Source: Psoroptes ovis (lineage: Eukaryota; Arthropoda; Arachnida; Sarcoptiformes; Psoroptidae). From it: a stretch of DNA of 64,000 bases. Both the position numbers and the translations under genes were made by a program. Below the pieces are notes generated by a model. That model was not told the DNA's origin. It ran no database searches and saw only the letters and a list, made by a program, of their open reading frames with translations. Shown one piece after another: positions 46,301 through 58,760 of this stretch (position 1 is its first letter; each line of letters starts with the position of its first letter). The DNA is taken from assembly GCA_002943765.1 (NCBI GenBank), contig PQWQ01000001.1, positions 1,240,001 to 1,304,000 on the forward strand. Direction: 5' to 3'.

Positions 46301-49206
46301 TTATATTCAGGTTTCAATGCATATAAAATTGTATATGTTGATAAACTAAATTATTGAATCGATTATGATCAATAATCATAGCACAAAAATCAATAAAAAT
46401 TAAACAACATACCTCAATGGTGCATTATTGCATTCATAACGAATGTATTGCCTACAATTATCAGATTTTTTCACAAATTGTCTCAACATTTCATGATCAA
46501 AATCACGATAATGGACATCCATATAATAATTACCTTCCTGTCCTTTTTCTCTCACAATCTTTCAGATGATAAAGAAATTTATGAAAAATTATGAAAAAAA
46601 TTTAGTGAATACTAACCACTTGATGCTGTAAATTATGTTCAATGATGGTATTGATTGTTTTGTTTGGTGAATTCGAAATATCACAATAAACATGTGCAGG
46701 TCGTATAGGTCCATTACGATCAATATCGATTAAATAAATGCCAGATTGTTGATTATCCATTAAATGTATTTCTTCACAACTTTTTCTGTATAATGAAAAA
46801 TGACATGTACGGCCAATGTAACCAGTGTTGGAACAATCACAATAATATGTGCCCATTTCGAATGACGGTACACAAAGACCATCATGCTCGCATGCATTTA
46901 ATCTATTACATTGATTAATTAATTGACAGTTATCAATCGTGATTTGACCATTAACGACAGCATAATCATCTAAATGTCTTGGATCAATATTATTATCGTT
47001 TATAGATAAATCACGTACGCAACCAATAAACTTCATCATCTGCCTATCATAATCTCCATCGTAATCGATTGAGCCGAAAAAAATTTCATCATAAAAATAA
47101 TCAATTATTGAATGATCGTATTTGCCAACAACATTGTATTCATTGACAAACATTTCAAAACGACCATTCAAACGAAATATTAAAACTATATGATTCCAAT
47201 CATTAATATTGATAGAATCATCATTACTTAATATCCATTTTATTTCATTTCTTCTATATGATTCTTGCCTCTTTTTATCTTCGATAATTAATTTGACATC
47301 ACTATTACGTATCATTAATGACCATAATTTAATTTTTGTATCATCTTTAGGTTGAAATTTGCCTTTTGCTAATAAAAATTTATCTATATTCAATAATGAT
47401 AACTTGAAGTGAAAATTCAATGAAATAATTTTTGTATGATTAAACAATAGTTTCAAATATGAATTACTATGAAATGTCATCGGTATTGTTGTTATTTGTT
47501 GACAACCAAATTCTATTGGTAATTTACTATAATATTTTATCAATTTTGATGATAAATTATCATTATGTTTTTTCAATTCATACAATATATTTAAATGATT
47601 AAAATAGACATGTTTCATGCAGCCAACAAATTTTTTATTTGGTATATGAAATGGTAAATTCAATTGTGATACATTAATATATGATGGTAGACCGGCTAAA
47701 TAGATATCGCGATCAAAATTGAAATAAGGATCGTTTGAATCTAATGAAATTGTTTGTATTAGATTTTCATCAATGAATACGTAAATTTTTTTATAAACAT
47801 GATTAATTGTAATATTATGCCATTCGTTATCAGTTAATGGATATTTATTGAATATATAATTTTTCAAATCATTATTATTATTATTATTGACAGTAACACC
47901 TAAATCAAATATTAAGTTTAGAAAATCATTACGAATATTTATAATGAAAAAACTTTTCTTCAATTCTGATCTAGCAAAGAATAATAGTCCATTGTATTTA
48001 GTTTTGATATGTAAACTAATAAGATTATACATTGAATTATATTTATCAATGAATGAATATAATTTATATTTAATCGATGAATAACCATGAAATGTTACAA
48101 TCGTATAATTGAAATTACGACAATGCTGATCCTCTAATTGTGTGCCAAAACAATCACATTTTTTATCATCATAATAGTTGATGCATTTTGAACGTCTTGA
48201 ACATAAATTTCTGTCACATTGATCAATACAGCCATCAGTAACGTTGATAAATTTCAATTGACTTGATGATAATGTATCGAAATTATTTAATTTTTCATTC
48301 GATATTTTTATATTAAAATTTCCCATACATCCGATGAATTTTTTGATACCATATTTACTTGATGTCAATAATAATGATCGATCAGTCAATGATGTATCCG
48401 TATGCTCTAAATCATTATTATCGATATCATATTGATTGTGACCAAATATTATTTTGTAATTTAAATTTTTTTGCATCAGTATTGTTGAATTGAAATACAA
48501 TGATTTATAATATTTATTATTAATGCCATTGTCGATATTCATTGATGAATTCACGCGTATATTGAAAAAATTTAGTCCAAAATTCAACAATAATTTAACA
48601 GTAAAAACATTATCATAATGGAAACCATTACCAATAATTAATTCTTGAACAATCGATGATGATGGTGTTGATGATAAAGGCTGTGATTTTGATCCATGAT
48701 TGTTTTTATTTTGCGCTATCATCACTTTCAATTGTCCATTTTGTAGAAATAATAATAATTCAAATACATTTTCATTATTAATTGGATTATAATAAGATTC
48801 ATGATATAATATTCCAAATGGGTAGCGGGTACTGAATTTCGTTGAAAGATGAATTTTGAAATTTAATCCAAAAAAAACTCGATTATTCAAATCAATCGAC
48901 ATACCGAAAATCAAATATCAATTCTTTTTTTGAATTTATTATCTTATCAGTAATATTCTTTGAATTCGTACTCAAGATGATATGTGAATTTAATCCTTTA
49001 AATGTATAATAATCTGATAATATTAAATTTGCAGTTGAAATATTTTCAATAGTTTGTCCATTTGTGATTAAATTATTATCAAAGATGAATGTTGCATGAA
49101 ATATTAATGTTATTATTACAATCTTTAATGATAATGATGATGGTGATGACAATGGCAATGATGATAGCAAAGAAATTATTGAAATATTTTCAATTTTCAG
49201 TCTCAT
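43302..49206 (-). CDS. Neurexin-superfamily receptor, CASPR/axotactin-like
   Basis: Large cell-surface adhesion protein. Exons 48905-49206, 46617-48831, 46413-46558, 46011-46345, 45643-45943, 45205-45566, 44157-45137, 43825-44082, 43302-43747; 1781 residues. Layout: N-terminal hydrophobic signal (about 28-45), laminin-G 1 (60-290), EGF (295-330), laminin-G 2 (330-510), laminin-G 3 (545-735), EGF (745-780), fibrinogen-like block (788-990, beginning SCEEIHLMDNQQSGIYLID), laminin-G 4 (1000-1165), EGF (1172-1215), laminin-G 5 (1225-1420), EGF (1431-1470), laminin-G 6 (1480-1660), one membrane span (1724-1747) and a 34-residue tail ending IEKNYLM. The fibrinogen-like block is CASPR-type, but there is no N-terminal discoidin domain, and the tail lacks an obvious 4.1-binding or PDZ motif. 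Axotactin is the closest fly relative I can suggest. Exon 1 to 2 splicing (intron 48832-48904) restores FDFRTRYPFGILY. Confidence 0.82.
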
Positions 49207-50868
49207 AATTATTGTAATTTGATGTAATTAAAAAATTACTGAAAAAAAATATTCAAATATCATTTGTATAAAATAGTAACATTATGTTAAACAAAGAATG
49301 AGAAAAAAATTGATTGGATTTAATCTTTATTTTCACATAGACACAAATAAAGCACACAACAAAAACAGCTTTCAAATAAACAAACAGACTGATGATCATC
49401 AATCGATGTTTGAAAAGATCTGGATGGATTCTATGGGAAAATGATCAATGATCATCATCATCACTCATTATCAATCAATAGTTATTGAAACATGTACTGA
49501 AAATCTGAATGAATCTGCATTCAGCCTTCAAATTGATGGAAATTTCAAACGTTTATTTTTTCATTCATTCATTCATTTATTTATTTGATTTGATTTTTCA
49601 ATATTTCAACATAACAATATTGACACAATCATTTTGAATGTGAAAAATACATTTTATCATAAAATTGTTTATTTGTTTGTGTATTGGTCGTCGAGGCTAC
49701 AAACAAAAACTAATCCAATTTTATGATTCAACATGATTTAATTTTTATGAAATATTTACAATTATGCAGATTTTTCTTCTTTTGTCAATCAAAATGGAAA
49801 CCAAAAAAACAGATAACTTTGTTAATTTACCGGCATTGGGGATGATGATGTTTTTCTTCAAGACATTATCATGGCTCATAATTTTCTCATGTTTATTTCA
49901 AAACAATCAATCAATTTTCTTATCAAGTAATTCGCTAATTAAAAATCAATTCATCATGATTGATATGAAATTTGAAAATTCAAGAGAATTCTGTTCCATT
50001 CGGGTGGCTATAATGATTAACATATTGATGTTGTTTTGAATAATGTATTCATATTAATTCATGTTTTTATTTTTAAAAATAAATGAAAAAATGATTAATG
50101 ATAGTGATTGATCATTATTTGGCTGATAATGAATCGTTTTTTTTTCATTATCCTATTCAATTGAAAAAATATCAATTAATGATATTCAAGATTGAATGGT
50201 ACTTGTCAAATATATTTTTTTCATTCATTTATCATTTTATAAGTAAAGTTCTTTTTTTTGATTTGTCATTCAAATATTGATGATTATCATTCATTCATTT
50301 TGGCGGCAAAATTGACTATTTAATCATAGCACAATAAAGTTTTGTTGTTTGCAATGTTTTTCGAGAAATTCCCCGAATATTTTTGATAAATTAAAATCAC
50401 AGATAAATTGTTTTGAGCAACAAAAGCCGCAAATTGTGGTCATCATTATTAAATATCTATTCATTCATCGTTGTTTACTTGCAATTCTCAATCAAACAAA
50501 AGCAACCACAACGATACAATAAGATGCGAAAAGAATGACAATTTTTGCTGCTGCAAATTATGATTATGATGATGATGAATACAAAAAAAAAATATTCATC
50601 GATTGCAATGTCATTGTTCAAAATTGAATAATATTGTTTAAATATTGATAATAATAAATACATGAATGCATTATTCAATCATTTCCTCTTTGTATTCATA
50701 ATTCTTTTCTGATAATTTTTTTATTTGTTCTTTTTCAATATTTTGACTTGGAATATAAATATGAATAAATTAAATTGGACAAATATTAATTTACAAAAAC
50801 AGAAATGTTCATTGTGTGATATGTGCAAAATTTTACAAAAATATTTCTTTCCAATGTGATACAATCAA
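49207..50868. other. Intergenic: upstream of the neurexin-like gene
   Basis: This 1.66 kb contains the promoter of the neurexin-like gene and the TMEM68 3' flank. An open frame at 49764-50039 (plus) and others at 50098-50280 and 50475-50678 have no motif, no homology I recognise and Phe/Ile-rich composition, so they are not called. Confidence 0.45.
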
Positions 50869-52076
50869 TCAAATAAATCTTTGTATCATAGCACGTAATA
50901 TTGAACCAGGTATTATTTGATTAGCTTTGATTATTTCTTCGAGTCTTTTTGCAGTCTAATCAAAGTAAGATAAAAAAAATTGATTATAAATTGAATTTGT
51001 AAGAACTTTTAAATTATAGAATAATTACCGTTTCGGCAATCTCTTCGACAGTGGAATCACTTGAAAAATAAATCGGTTTCCCTATGATTGTTTTTAATTT
51101 GACCGGGAATCCACCATATATCAACATTAGTGGTAATTTATATGTATCATATATTTTACGAAAAAAATTTGGAAAAATTTGTACAGTACGAAATGCTTCA
51201 CGTATATTCACTGTAAACACTGGTATAATAGGGACATTGGCTTGTTTAGCTACTTTAGCGAAGCCGATACGTCCAGCCCAAATAAGATTATAATTGTGAT
51301 TACCAAATTGAGCTGATTCGTAATAATAAGGGAATATGAAAATATAAATTCAATTCAATAATTAATTTTTACCTTCACGTACGCCACCAGGTGATATGGC
51401 CAATAGATTTCCTTCATTCAATACTTTAACACAGCTACTAACTGAACCAGGAAATAATCTTAATACACGTACTAATAATGACCATCCAGGTATATGCATC
51501 AAAAAACGATCAACAACTGAATGTAATAAACGTTTTTTATTTAAAAAACATTTTGATACTAAATAATAATAATCGATTGGCAATGCACCATGATAATAAA
51601 CAATTAATGCCGCACCATTATCCGGTATATTTTCAAAACCTTCAACTTCGTAGCCATACCAAATATGACCATGTGCATCCCACATAACTATAATTGTAAA
51701 AAAGAAAATAAGAAGATTCATACGAATTGCCTACAAAGCAATAAAACAATAAAATTTACTTGCAATCGCATGCATAGCACCATCCCAATATCTTCGATGT
51801 TCTAAATCATCCAACAATTGATCAATGGCCAATTGATTTCTATGTCGATAAATATATACAATCAGTGCAGATACGTAAAATAACATTATTATGAATAGTG
51901 GAAATAAGAATGTGATCTGAATGTAAGAAGATAAAATCATAGAATAAATAAATAAATAAATGGATATCAATTCAAACGAATTCAAAACATACCAACAATG
52001 GCGTGAAGAGCCATATTAACCAACGAACCAAATATATGTCGACATAATTTTGTATATTGAAAAATGTACAATTCAT
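50869..52076 (-). CDS. TMEM68: TMEM68-type ER acyltransferase
   Basis: Integral ER membrane acyltransferase of the glycerophospholipid acyltransferase superfamily; mammalian TMEM68 makes triacylglycerol from mono-/diacylglycerol. Exons 51993-52076, 51760-51916, 51373-51687, 51029-51312, 50869-50955; 308 residues. Seen: an N-terminal amphipathic/hydrophobic part (VRWLIWLFTPLL, ITFLFPLFIIMLFYVSALIV), HIWYGYEVEGFENIP, the catalytic HX4D motif in VYYHGALPIDYYY, LLAISPGGVREG (glycerol-phosphate-binding block), then PIIPVFTVNIREAFR, LIYGGFPVKLKTIIGKPI and a short C-terminus with IPGSILRAMIQRFI. Close to the TMEM68 consensus throughout; length slightly below the mammalian 324-329. TMEM234 is upstream on the same strand, 581 bases away. 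Confidence 0.93.
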
Positions 52077-52657
52077 TTTTTTATTATTTATTTATTGTAC
52101 TTTGAATAATATTTCAAGTTTATTTTTTTTGGAAGTTTTAAATTCAATTCAATCAAGTTTTTTTCTCAGTGTTTAGCTTTCATTGATGAAATGAATCAAA
52201 TAATGAATTCATTATGATCGAAAGTGTGAAAATTTTGAGAATTTAAATAAAAGATGAATATAAAAATGGAAAATTTGATGAAAATCAATCAATAAAAATC
52301 AATCGTCATCATTTTTTTTCCTTGCAATATATTCACACTTTAAATGTATTACATAAACAAAATGTAACGTGAAATTTCCAATTTCATTTCCATTGATTCA
52401 TTTTTCATTGTTTTTATGTTGAAATCTTTTTTTTTCTTCTTTTATTTTTTTTTATTGACTTTGAATGATAATAACTACGGCAACGATGTATCGAAAAAAT
52501 ATCAACAAAGAGCTTCAGAGGCAATTAGAGATTATTGATATTTGAAGATGTTGAAAAATGAGAAAAATTATGAACAAATATCAGATGTTTAGCAATTACT
52601 CTATCTATGGATGATGATAAGAAAAATTCAAAATTGAATTTTAATTTTTGAATATAT
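52077..52657. other. Intergenic: TMEM68 5' to TMEM234 3'
   Basis: Both neighbours are on the minus strand. The 581 bases hold the TMEM68 promoter and the TMEM234 3' end. Nothing else recognised. Confidence 0.45.
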
Positions 52658-53220
52658 TCAAGATAAAGTACATAATGTGATGCCGATAATGATCAAAATG
52701 GTGCCAATGATTATTTCTTAGATTGAAAATTCATAAAATTCAATTAATAATTGAATAATTCAATCAAATAGGAGAAAAATTACCTTTATTTATGATTAAA
52801 TTGTTTTTGAAACAATCAAATAATATAATCATAATTAAGTTGATAGAATTACTGATAGGTATCGCTTGATTGATCGGAATCAATGACAATGAATATGTAA
52901 ACAAGAGTGAACCAGACTGATTAATGAGGAAAAATACAATGAACTAATATGGAAATAATGATTGATAATTAGCAATTTGGAATTTTCTTAAACAAACACA
53001 CTTATGAACTTGGAATACAAACCTTCCAATTATTCAATGAAAATTGAATTAATTTATTGAAAATTTTCAATGAAAAAAATTCAATACTTTTTTCATCATT
53101 ATTATTCCGTTTTGGAGTGATGAATTTTTTGGAATTTTCTTTCATAAATGGTGTCGAAATGCCCCATAAACATCCGCTTAAAATATTTAAGAGTAAACCA
53201 TTCAGATAATCATTGAGCAT
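52658..53220 (-). CDS. TMEM234: TMEM234-like small multi-pass membrane protein
   Basis: Small membrane protein of the TMEM234 family (related to EamA/drug-metabolite transporters), function largely unknown; linked to kidney filtration barrier in vertebrates. Exons 53023-53220, 52784-52916, 52658-52716; 129 residues. Exon 1 has the N-terminal helix LLNILSGCLWGISTPFMKEN (family: ALWGGTQPLLK), exon 2 reads SGSLLFTYSLSLIPINQAIP then ISNSINLIMIILFD (family: CGSLLYYLTLA...ICNSLAIIFTLI), and exon 3 reads EIIIGTILIIIGITLCTLS (family: GMVLTVIGISLCITSS). The last exons are too short to show as long open frames, but all three join in frame at consensus splice sites. Slightly shorter than vertebrate versions. 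Confidence 0.83.
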
Positions 53221-55209
53221 AATGGGAAAAAGCAAGAAAAAATAGTTCAAAAAATTGAAAAAAAAACCGAAATAAACAAATCAAAATTTTCTGGCAATTT
53301 GTACTTTGTGCACCTATTTTCACCTAAATGGCTTCCTAAAGCATCAACAGAACAGAAAATCGCCATTTTTTGAAAACCCAAAATTTAAAATTTAAATCCG
53401 GCGAAATTTACTTTTAATTAAATGAATCAACTGAATATTATCATTACCATTATTGGATATGATGATGATATTTACGAGCAAAGAAATAAAAATATTCAAT
53501 GTTTTTTCATTCATTAATTTTTATTTCATTTCATTTCGTTTTATTATTTTTAGTTCAAAAATGAACCATTCTCCTTTCAAATCCTTTATTTTAAATAAAA
53601 TAAAATGAAATGAAATGATAATGAAAAAGGTAAAATTTATATTTTAAAATGAAAATGTAAATAATAGAAATCATTTTCTTTCAAATGAATTGCCACCACT
53701 TGTAAGATTGGCCTTGAATTTTTTCGTTTTCGTTTGTCGATGATTGTTCAAACGTATTGATTATCATTTTTATATATTCGTATTTTTATGTCCAAAAATT
53801 GAAAACGAAAAAAAAATTCCTGTTTTTTCCCTTTTTTTTCTTTCCATTCATTCCTCTATTATTCATTTCGAAGAAGCAATTGAAAAATTGAAATCAAAAT
53901 GAAAGAAGAAAAAACAAAAGAATCGTAGGCGTCAAACTATCATTGGCCATCATTCATTCATGCATTCATCATTCATTCATCATGATGAATGTATGGATGA
54001 ATAAATTGATAGATGAATGATAATAATAATATGAATAATATGTTGATGATCAAATACGCGCAATCAATGGCTATAAAATATGAACATTTTCAATTTGGCA
54101 TCAACGAAACAAAAAGAAAAAAACATTTTTCTCTTTCACTTCTTGAAACCAATGTTGTGAATACAATTATCATCATCATCAACAACAACAACAACAACAT
54201 CGACATCAGCAGCGACAACAATCTCCTTTTTTGGATAATGTTTTCACCTATTGTAAATATGTGTGTGTAGAGATGTTTATGTTTGGATAAACACTAACAC
54301 ACCACCTATTTAATTTTTTTCAATTATTAATAAAATGTTTTTAAATCTTAAGAAAAAATAATGGTGGATAATTCAAAGTGAAGATGTAGAAAAACGGTTT
54401 TCCAAAATCGTATGTATTGTTGTATGCTCCAAATTTGCATTCATTTGATGAATAATATTATAATTGTAATTATGATGTTTGTTTGTACATCAAAAGTATT
54501 ATAATCCGGTTGTATTTGTATTTGTTTTCTGATGATGATGATGATGATGATGATGACCATGATCTACAAGTGTGGTAGTTTTTTATTTTTCTATGAATAT
54601 TTGAATTCATTCTTCATTTAATTATGTTTTGACCACAATCATTATTTTTTCCAATCATTTTCATTGATATTTTTCCTACGTTATTTGATGTTGTTGTGAT
54701 CAACAAGAGAATAAAAACAACACATGATGATGATGATGACAATCATCATCATCACAAAACAACATCCTTCTCATCCTTTTATTGTTCTTCATCAAAAATC
54801 TACCTTAATATAGTTGAATTACTTTATTTGGTTCAGCAACAATAATAATAATTTTGATGATTATTTCTGTTGTTGTTGTTGTTGTTATATGATTTGTTTG
54901 TTTTATTTGATTTCATATTCATTTCTTTTTTGCATGTTTAACCATTTCAATTGTTATTCAATTCTCAATTCATATGAATGATTCAAAATCATCAAATTTT
55001 AAGTTTAACTTTGAAAAAATTCATTCATTCATTCAAATGAATGATTTGTCATCAGAAATTTTTGTTGTTAGAATACCATTGGTGATAAAACAATCTTTTT
55101 GGTTAACATAATTTTTGTTTTCTCGAATATCTTGATTGATTTTCGGGTGAATTTTAAATTTTTTTTTTTTCGGTCAAATTAAATCATTTTTTCGCATCAT
55201 AAAAACAAA
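53221..55209. other. Intergenic 2 kb, microsatellite-rich, divergent promoters
   Basis: The interval separates TMEM234 (minus) from the unidentified 716-residue protein gene (plus). It is rich in simple repeats: ATTC/CATT units at 53942-53990, a CAT/CAA mix at 54168-54200, (GAT)n at 54531-54555 and TTG units at 54868-54886. An 85-residue frame at 54013-54270 is repeat-driven. No gene supported. Confidence 0.5.
54531..54555. repeat. (GAT)n microsatellite
   Basis: A run of eight GAT trinucleotide units lies in the intergenic region. Similar GAT/ATG units recur at 54727-54740. Confidence 0.85.
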
Positions 55210-57428
55210 ATGATACGAAGTAATACAACTGAAAAACCATCTAAAAATCGTTTCTTTTCCACAACATCGACAACAACTAGAACAACATCGCCATCATCGT
55301 TTAGAGCACCATCAAAAGATGCCAATATTGATAATAATAGATCTCGACATAATTATAAAAATGAAATCTGTGATGAAACATGGCCTCTTGATGATATGAT
55401 CAATAAAATTGAATTAAGATCTGATCTTAGTTCAGATGTTGAAAATTATGATCATAACAATAAAGCATACAATATTGAAACACAACAATGGCATAGTGGT
55501 CCAAAATTAATTTCAAATAATTTCGATTCTGGTCGTAATGTTGAACGTTTACCAGGCCATGGACAAACAATTTCATCATGGAATCAAGGATCAACAACTT
55601 GGAAAGATAAATCGATTAAACATCGTAAATATAAGACTAAAAAATCGCCAACACGATCTTTTGATAAATCATATGGTAAGAGTTATATAACTTTTAAAAA
55701 ATTTCATATAGTTTGAGTATTTTTTTTTTATATTTTATTTCAGATGTCAATAATAATTATTTGGATTTAGACATTTCATATGATAATGAATTAGAATTTT
55801 GTGATGATGATGATGATAAAAATCCTTTATCATCAGTATTATTACGTGATGTTGGCATTCAATGCAATTTGAATAAAAAACTTATGAACAAAACGATATT
55901 ACCTACTGAAATACAATCTCCAACAATTGTAAGATCAAAACCTCCTATTAAAGTAATAAAATCATCAAATAATGGTATTGTATCGACATTTAGTGATGTT
56001 CCAAAATTATCATCACCAAGTCCAATACCGGATCTTGATTTAGATTATGACCATTCAAGTATTCATAGTAACAATTATAATAATAGTAATAATATTGATG
56101 CTATTTATAGTCAAATTGATAAAAGTCACAAAAATAATCGTAACAATGGTAATATTAATATCGTTTATAAACAACCATTAAATGATGATACGAATAAACA
56201 ATCACTGAATAATAGTTTATACGATATTAAAACGAAAGAATATGGATTCAATGTCAACAATCCAAATTTTCGTAAAATACAATTACCGAATCCAAATGAT
56301 TCAATATTGTCAACAATGTCAACAACACCAAGTGGTTCATTGAAAAAACAATCATCAAAAATGAAAAAAGACAAAGAAATATTAGAGGAGACAATTTCGA
56401 TTTCAAATTCATCGACAACGACTGAAGAATCGTTTGTTCGTAATAGCACTGCTAAATCAATTGATCCGCGAATTGATTTATCATTACCGCGTTATTTAGA
56501 TGATAATGATATGAATAATAGCAATTTAAAAGCCGCTATACCATCACCAGAAACTCGTAGAATTAAAAATAAACAGAGTCACATAAAAAGTAGCAATAAT
56601 AATACGATTAATGATGAAGAGAATGAATGGCTTGAAAATAATTCATTACGTTTAAAATCATCAAAACCTCAATCATCATTCACTGGTGAACGTTTACATA
56701 AAAGTAATGCTGATTTACGTGAACAATTTTTACATGATGAAACAAGAGGTGGTTTGGCTGCTGCTTACAAAAATCGCCAACAATTACACAATCAGAAAAA
56801 TTCATCTAAACATCCACAGCAGCCGCAACAACAACAGAATCGACGTACACTATCATTGAATCGTATGAATGCTTCAATTGGTAATAACAATGGTGATAAT
56901 GTTAGACAATTATCTAATCAGCAGCAGCAACAACAACAACCACATTATATAAAACCACATAGACATCAAAGTCAAACAAATTTAGGCTCAAGATATTCAG
57001 ATTTAAGTGCTGATCATTTACATCATCATCATCATCATCACAGTGGCAATCATGCACCAAGATCAATATCATCATCAAGATCAAGATCAATACAACATGA
57101 AAGAGATCCAATCGTAATGTATATTCCACCAGTGAATCAACAATTAACCAATGAACAACCAAAATTAACTAGTATTTTGAGAAATAATTCAACAAAAAGT
57201 AATGTAACAATACCTACATCAACATTGACAAAAGGTCGATCAAAATCAACATCAAAACAACCTCAATTAAAAAGTCAAAGTAAAGTAAATCTGAAAGATA
57301 TTGTTTATGGTGATGATAAAAATAACAACAGTTCAACATCGAGAAAACGTAATGATTTGAATCGTCGTTATTCGATGCCAAAAGATACAAAATTTAATTG
57401 GTTAAATAAATTTAAATTGAAAAAATGA
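55210..57428 (+). CDS. Unidentified Ser/Asn-rich disordered protein with a conserved-looking C-terminus
   Basis: Exons 55210-55675 and 55744-57428 join in frame; 716 residues. I do not recognise the family. There is no signal peptide or membrane span. Most of the chain is low complexity (Ser, Asn, Gln, with a His run near 615 and a Gln run near 575). Ordered-looking islands: TWPLDDMINKIELRSDLSS (about 58-76), LPGHGQTISSWNQGSTTWKD (about 114-133), LLRDVGIQCNLNKK (about 192-205; VGIQ resembles dynein light chain LC8 ligands), DLREQFLHDETRGGLAAAYK (about 508-527), DPIVMYIPPV (about 634-643) and a basic end RRYSMPKDTKFNWLNKFKLK. The basic, Ser-rich composition suggests a cytoskeletal or scaffold protein, but this is a guess. 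The ATG at 55210 is the first after an AT-rich leader. Confidence 0.7.
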
Positions 57429-58116
57429 GATGATCATTTTCAATGACAAATATTCGTATTCAATCATATTGATATTTAAATTATTATGGCCCTTTCACCA
57501 AATTTTTTTAAAAAAATAATTTCTAAATATGCTTAAAACAATCAAACAAACAAAATGTCAATTATAACACAAACATACAAACACACACACAAAAAAATGA
57601 TTAATTTACTTTCCATTTGATTATTATTATTTTAAAAAAATATTTAATTTCCAAACAAAAAAACAAAACAAAATAAAACGATTATCCTAACACTAATTAT
57701 ATTCCATTGATAAAAATAAAGAAAAAAGGAGAAAACATTTTTCAAATTTTTATCGATCATTTGTAATCGTTGATGGATGCTATGCAACCATCAACAAAAT
57801 TTTTCTAATTGACAACGGTATAAAAACCGCAATTTGAAATGGTAAACAAAATCACTGATAATCACTGTGGTGATACACATCAATGAATCATTTATTGCAC
57901 GATTGGGCGATGTCTATCAATGAATAACGGTCAAAATTAGAGCATTGTTTTTTCCCGTGTTTTTTTTCTGGTTCAATCTATTATTATTAATCATCATCAA
58001 AATAATCAGAAAAATTATTAAGATTTTCTTAATTTGTTATTGTTTCAATCGAAATTATCCTTTTTTCTCAATTCTTATATCCTGAATTATTGTGAAAAAT
58101 AATATAAAACAAAACA
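57429..58116. other. Intergenic: between two plus-strand genes of unknown function
   Basis: This 688-base stretch contains the 3' end of the Ser/Asn-rich protein gene (A-rich, with several AATAAA-like sites near 57647-57720) and the promoter of the four-pass protein. Nothing else recognised. Confidence 0.45.
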
Positions 58117-58566
58117 ATGGGCGTATCGAAAAATTGCATGTCCATATTGATTACAATTTTCAATCTATTAATAATCATATTGGCTATTATTATTTGTTTT
58201 CTAAGTCTAACCGAATGGAATGATTATGCAACATGTGCATTCACAATAATTGTCGCTGTACTTTGGATGTGTTGTCTTTGTTTTGAAAACAATATCGCTA
58301 TTGGTGCATATTCAGCATTGATGATTATTGATGTATTATTATTATTATCGAATGCACTTTATCATACAATTATGACAACAAAATATACACAATATTGTTA
58401 CCATAATCGTGGTGATTTAAATCCAGCTTGGGGATGTTATGATTGGAGACATGGACATTATGAACGTGCAATTGGTGTTACTGTTTCATATTATTTAGCA
58501 TTCTTGTTTCGTTTAGCAAACATTGTTGGCTCTTGTACATTGGCACATAAACTTTTCAATGATTGA
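58117..58566 (+). CDS. Unidentified four-pass membrane protein, 149 residues
   Basis: Single coding exon. Hydropathy by eye gives four spans: about 10-30 (ILITIFNLLIIILAIIICFL), 38-56 (TCAFTIIVAVLWMCCLCF), 60-82 (IAIGAYSALMIIDVLLLL) and 120-142 (GVTVSYYLAFLFRLANIVGS). Both ends would face the cytosol. Between spans 3 and 4 is a loop of about 35 residues with two cysteines (QYCYHNRG, WGCYDWRHGHYERA) and many aromatics. This is a MARVEL- or tetraspan-like topology, but it lacks the CCG of tetraspanins and the W-GLW-C-C of claudins. The ATG follows an AT-rich leader and the codon use is as in neighbours. Function unknown. Tail-to-tail with NDUFS5. Confidence 0.7.
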   Translation: MGVSKNCMSILITIFNLLIIILAIIICFLSLTEWNDYATCAFTIIVAVLWMCCLCFENNIAIGAYSALMIIDVLLLLSNALYHTIMTTKYTQYCYHNRGDLNPAWGCYDWRHGHYERAIGVTVSYYLAFLFRLANIVGSCTLAHKLFND

Positions 58567-58760
58567 TTGGCACGAATTAAGGAAAAAGAATCGATTATCT
58601 GATCAATACAACATATTTTAATTTTTCCAACTAATCTAAATATTAATGATTTAAATATATCATTTTTTCTTTTACCCATTTCAATGTTGTAACTTTATAA
58701 TAATAACTTTATTATCATCATTAAATAATTGTTTATAACTACAATTTTGGTATCATTGCA

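Noticed and set aside
49764..50039. 91-residue plus-strand frame with a hydrophobic stretch
   Set aside because: No motif, no splice partners and AT-driven composition; hydrophobic residues are expected from TTT/ATT codons.
53942..54000. Palindrome-like CATTCATCATGATGAATG as a possible binding site
   Set aside because: It is part of a CATT/ATG microsatellite, so symmetry is expected by chance.
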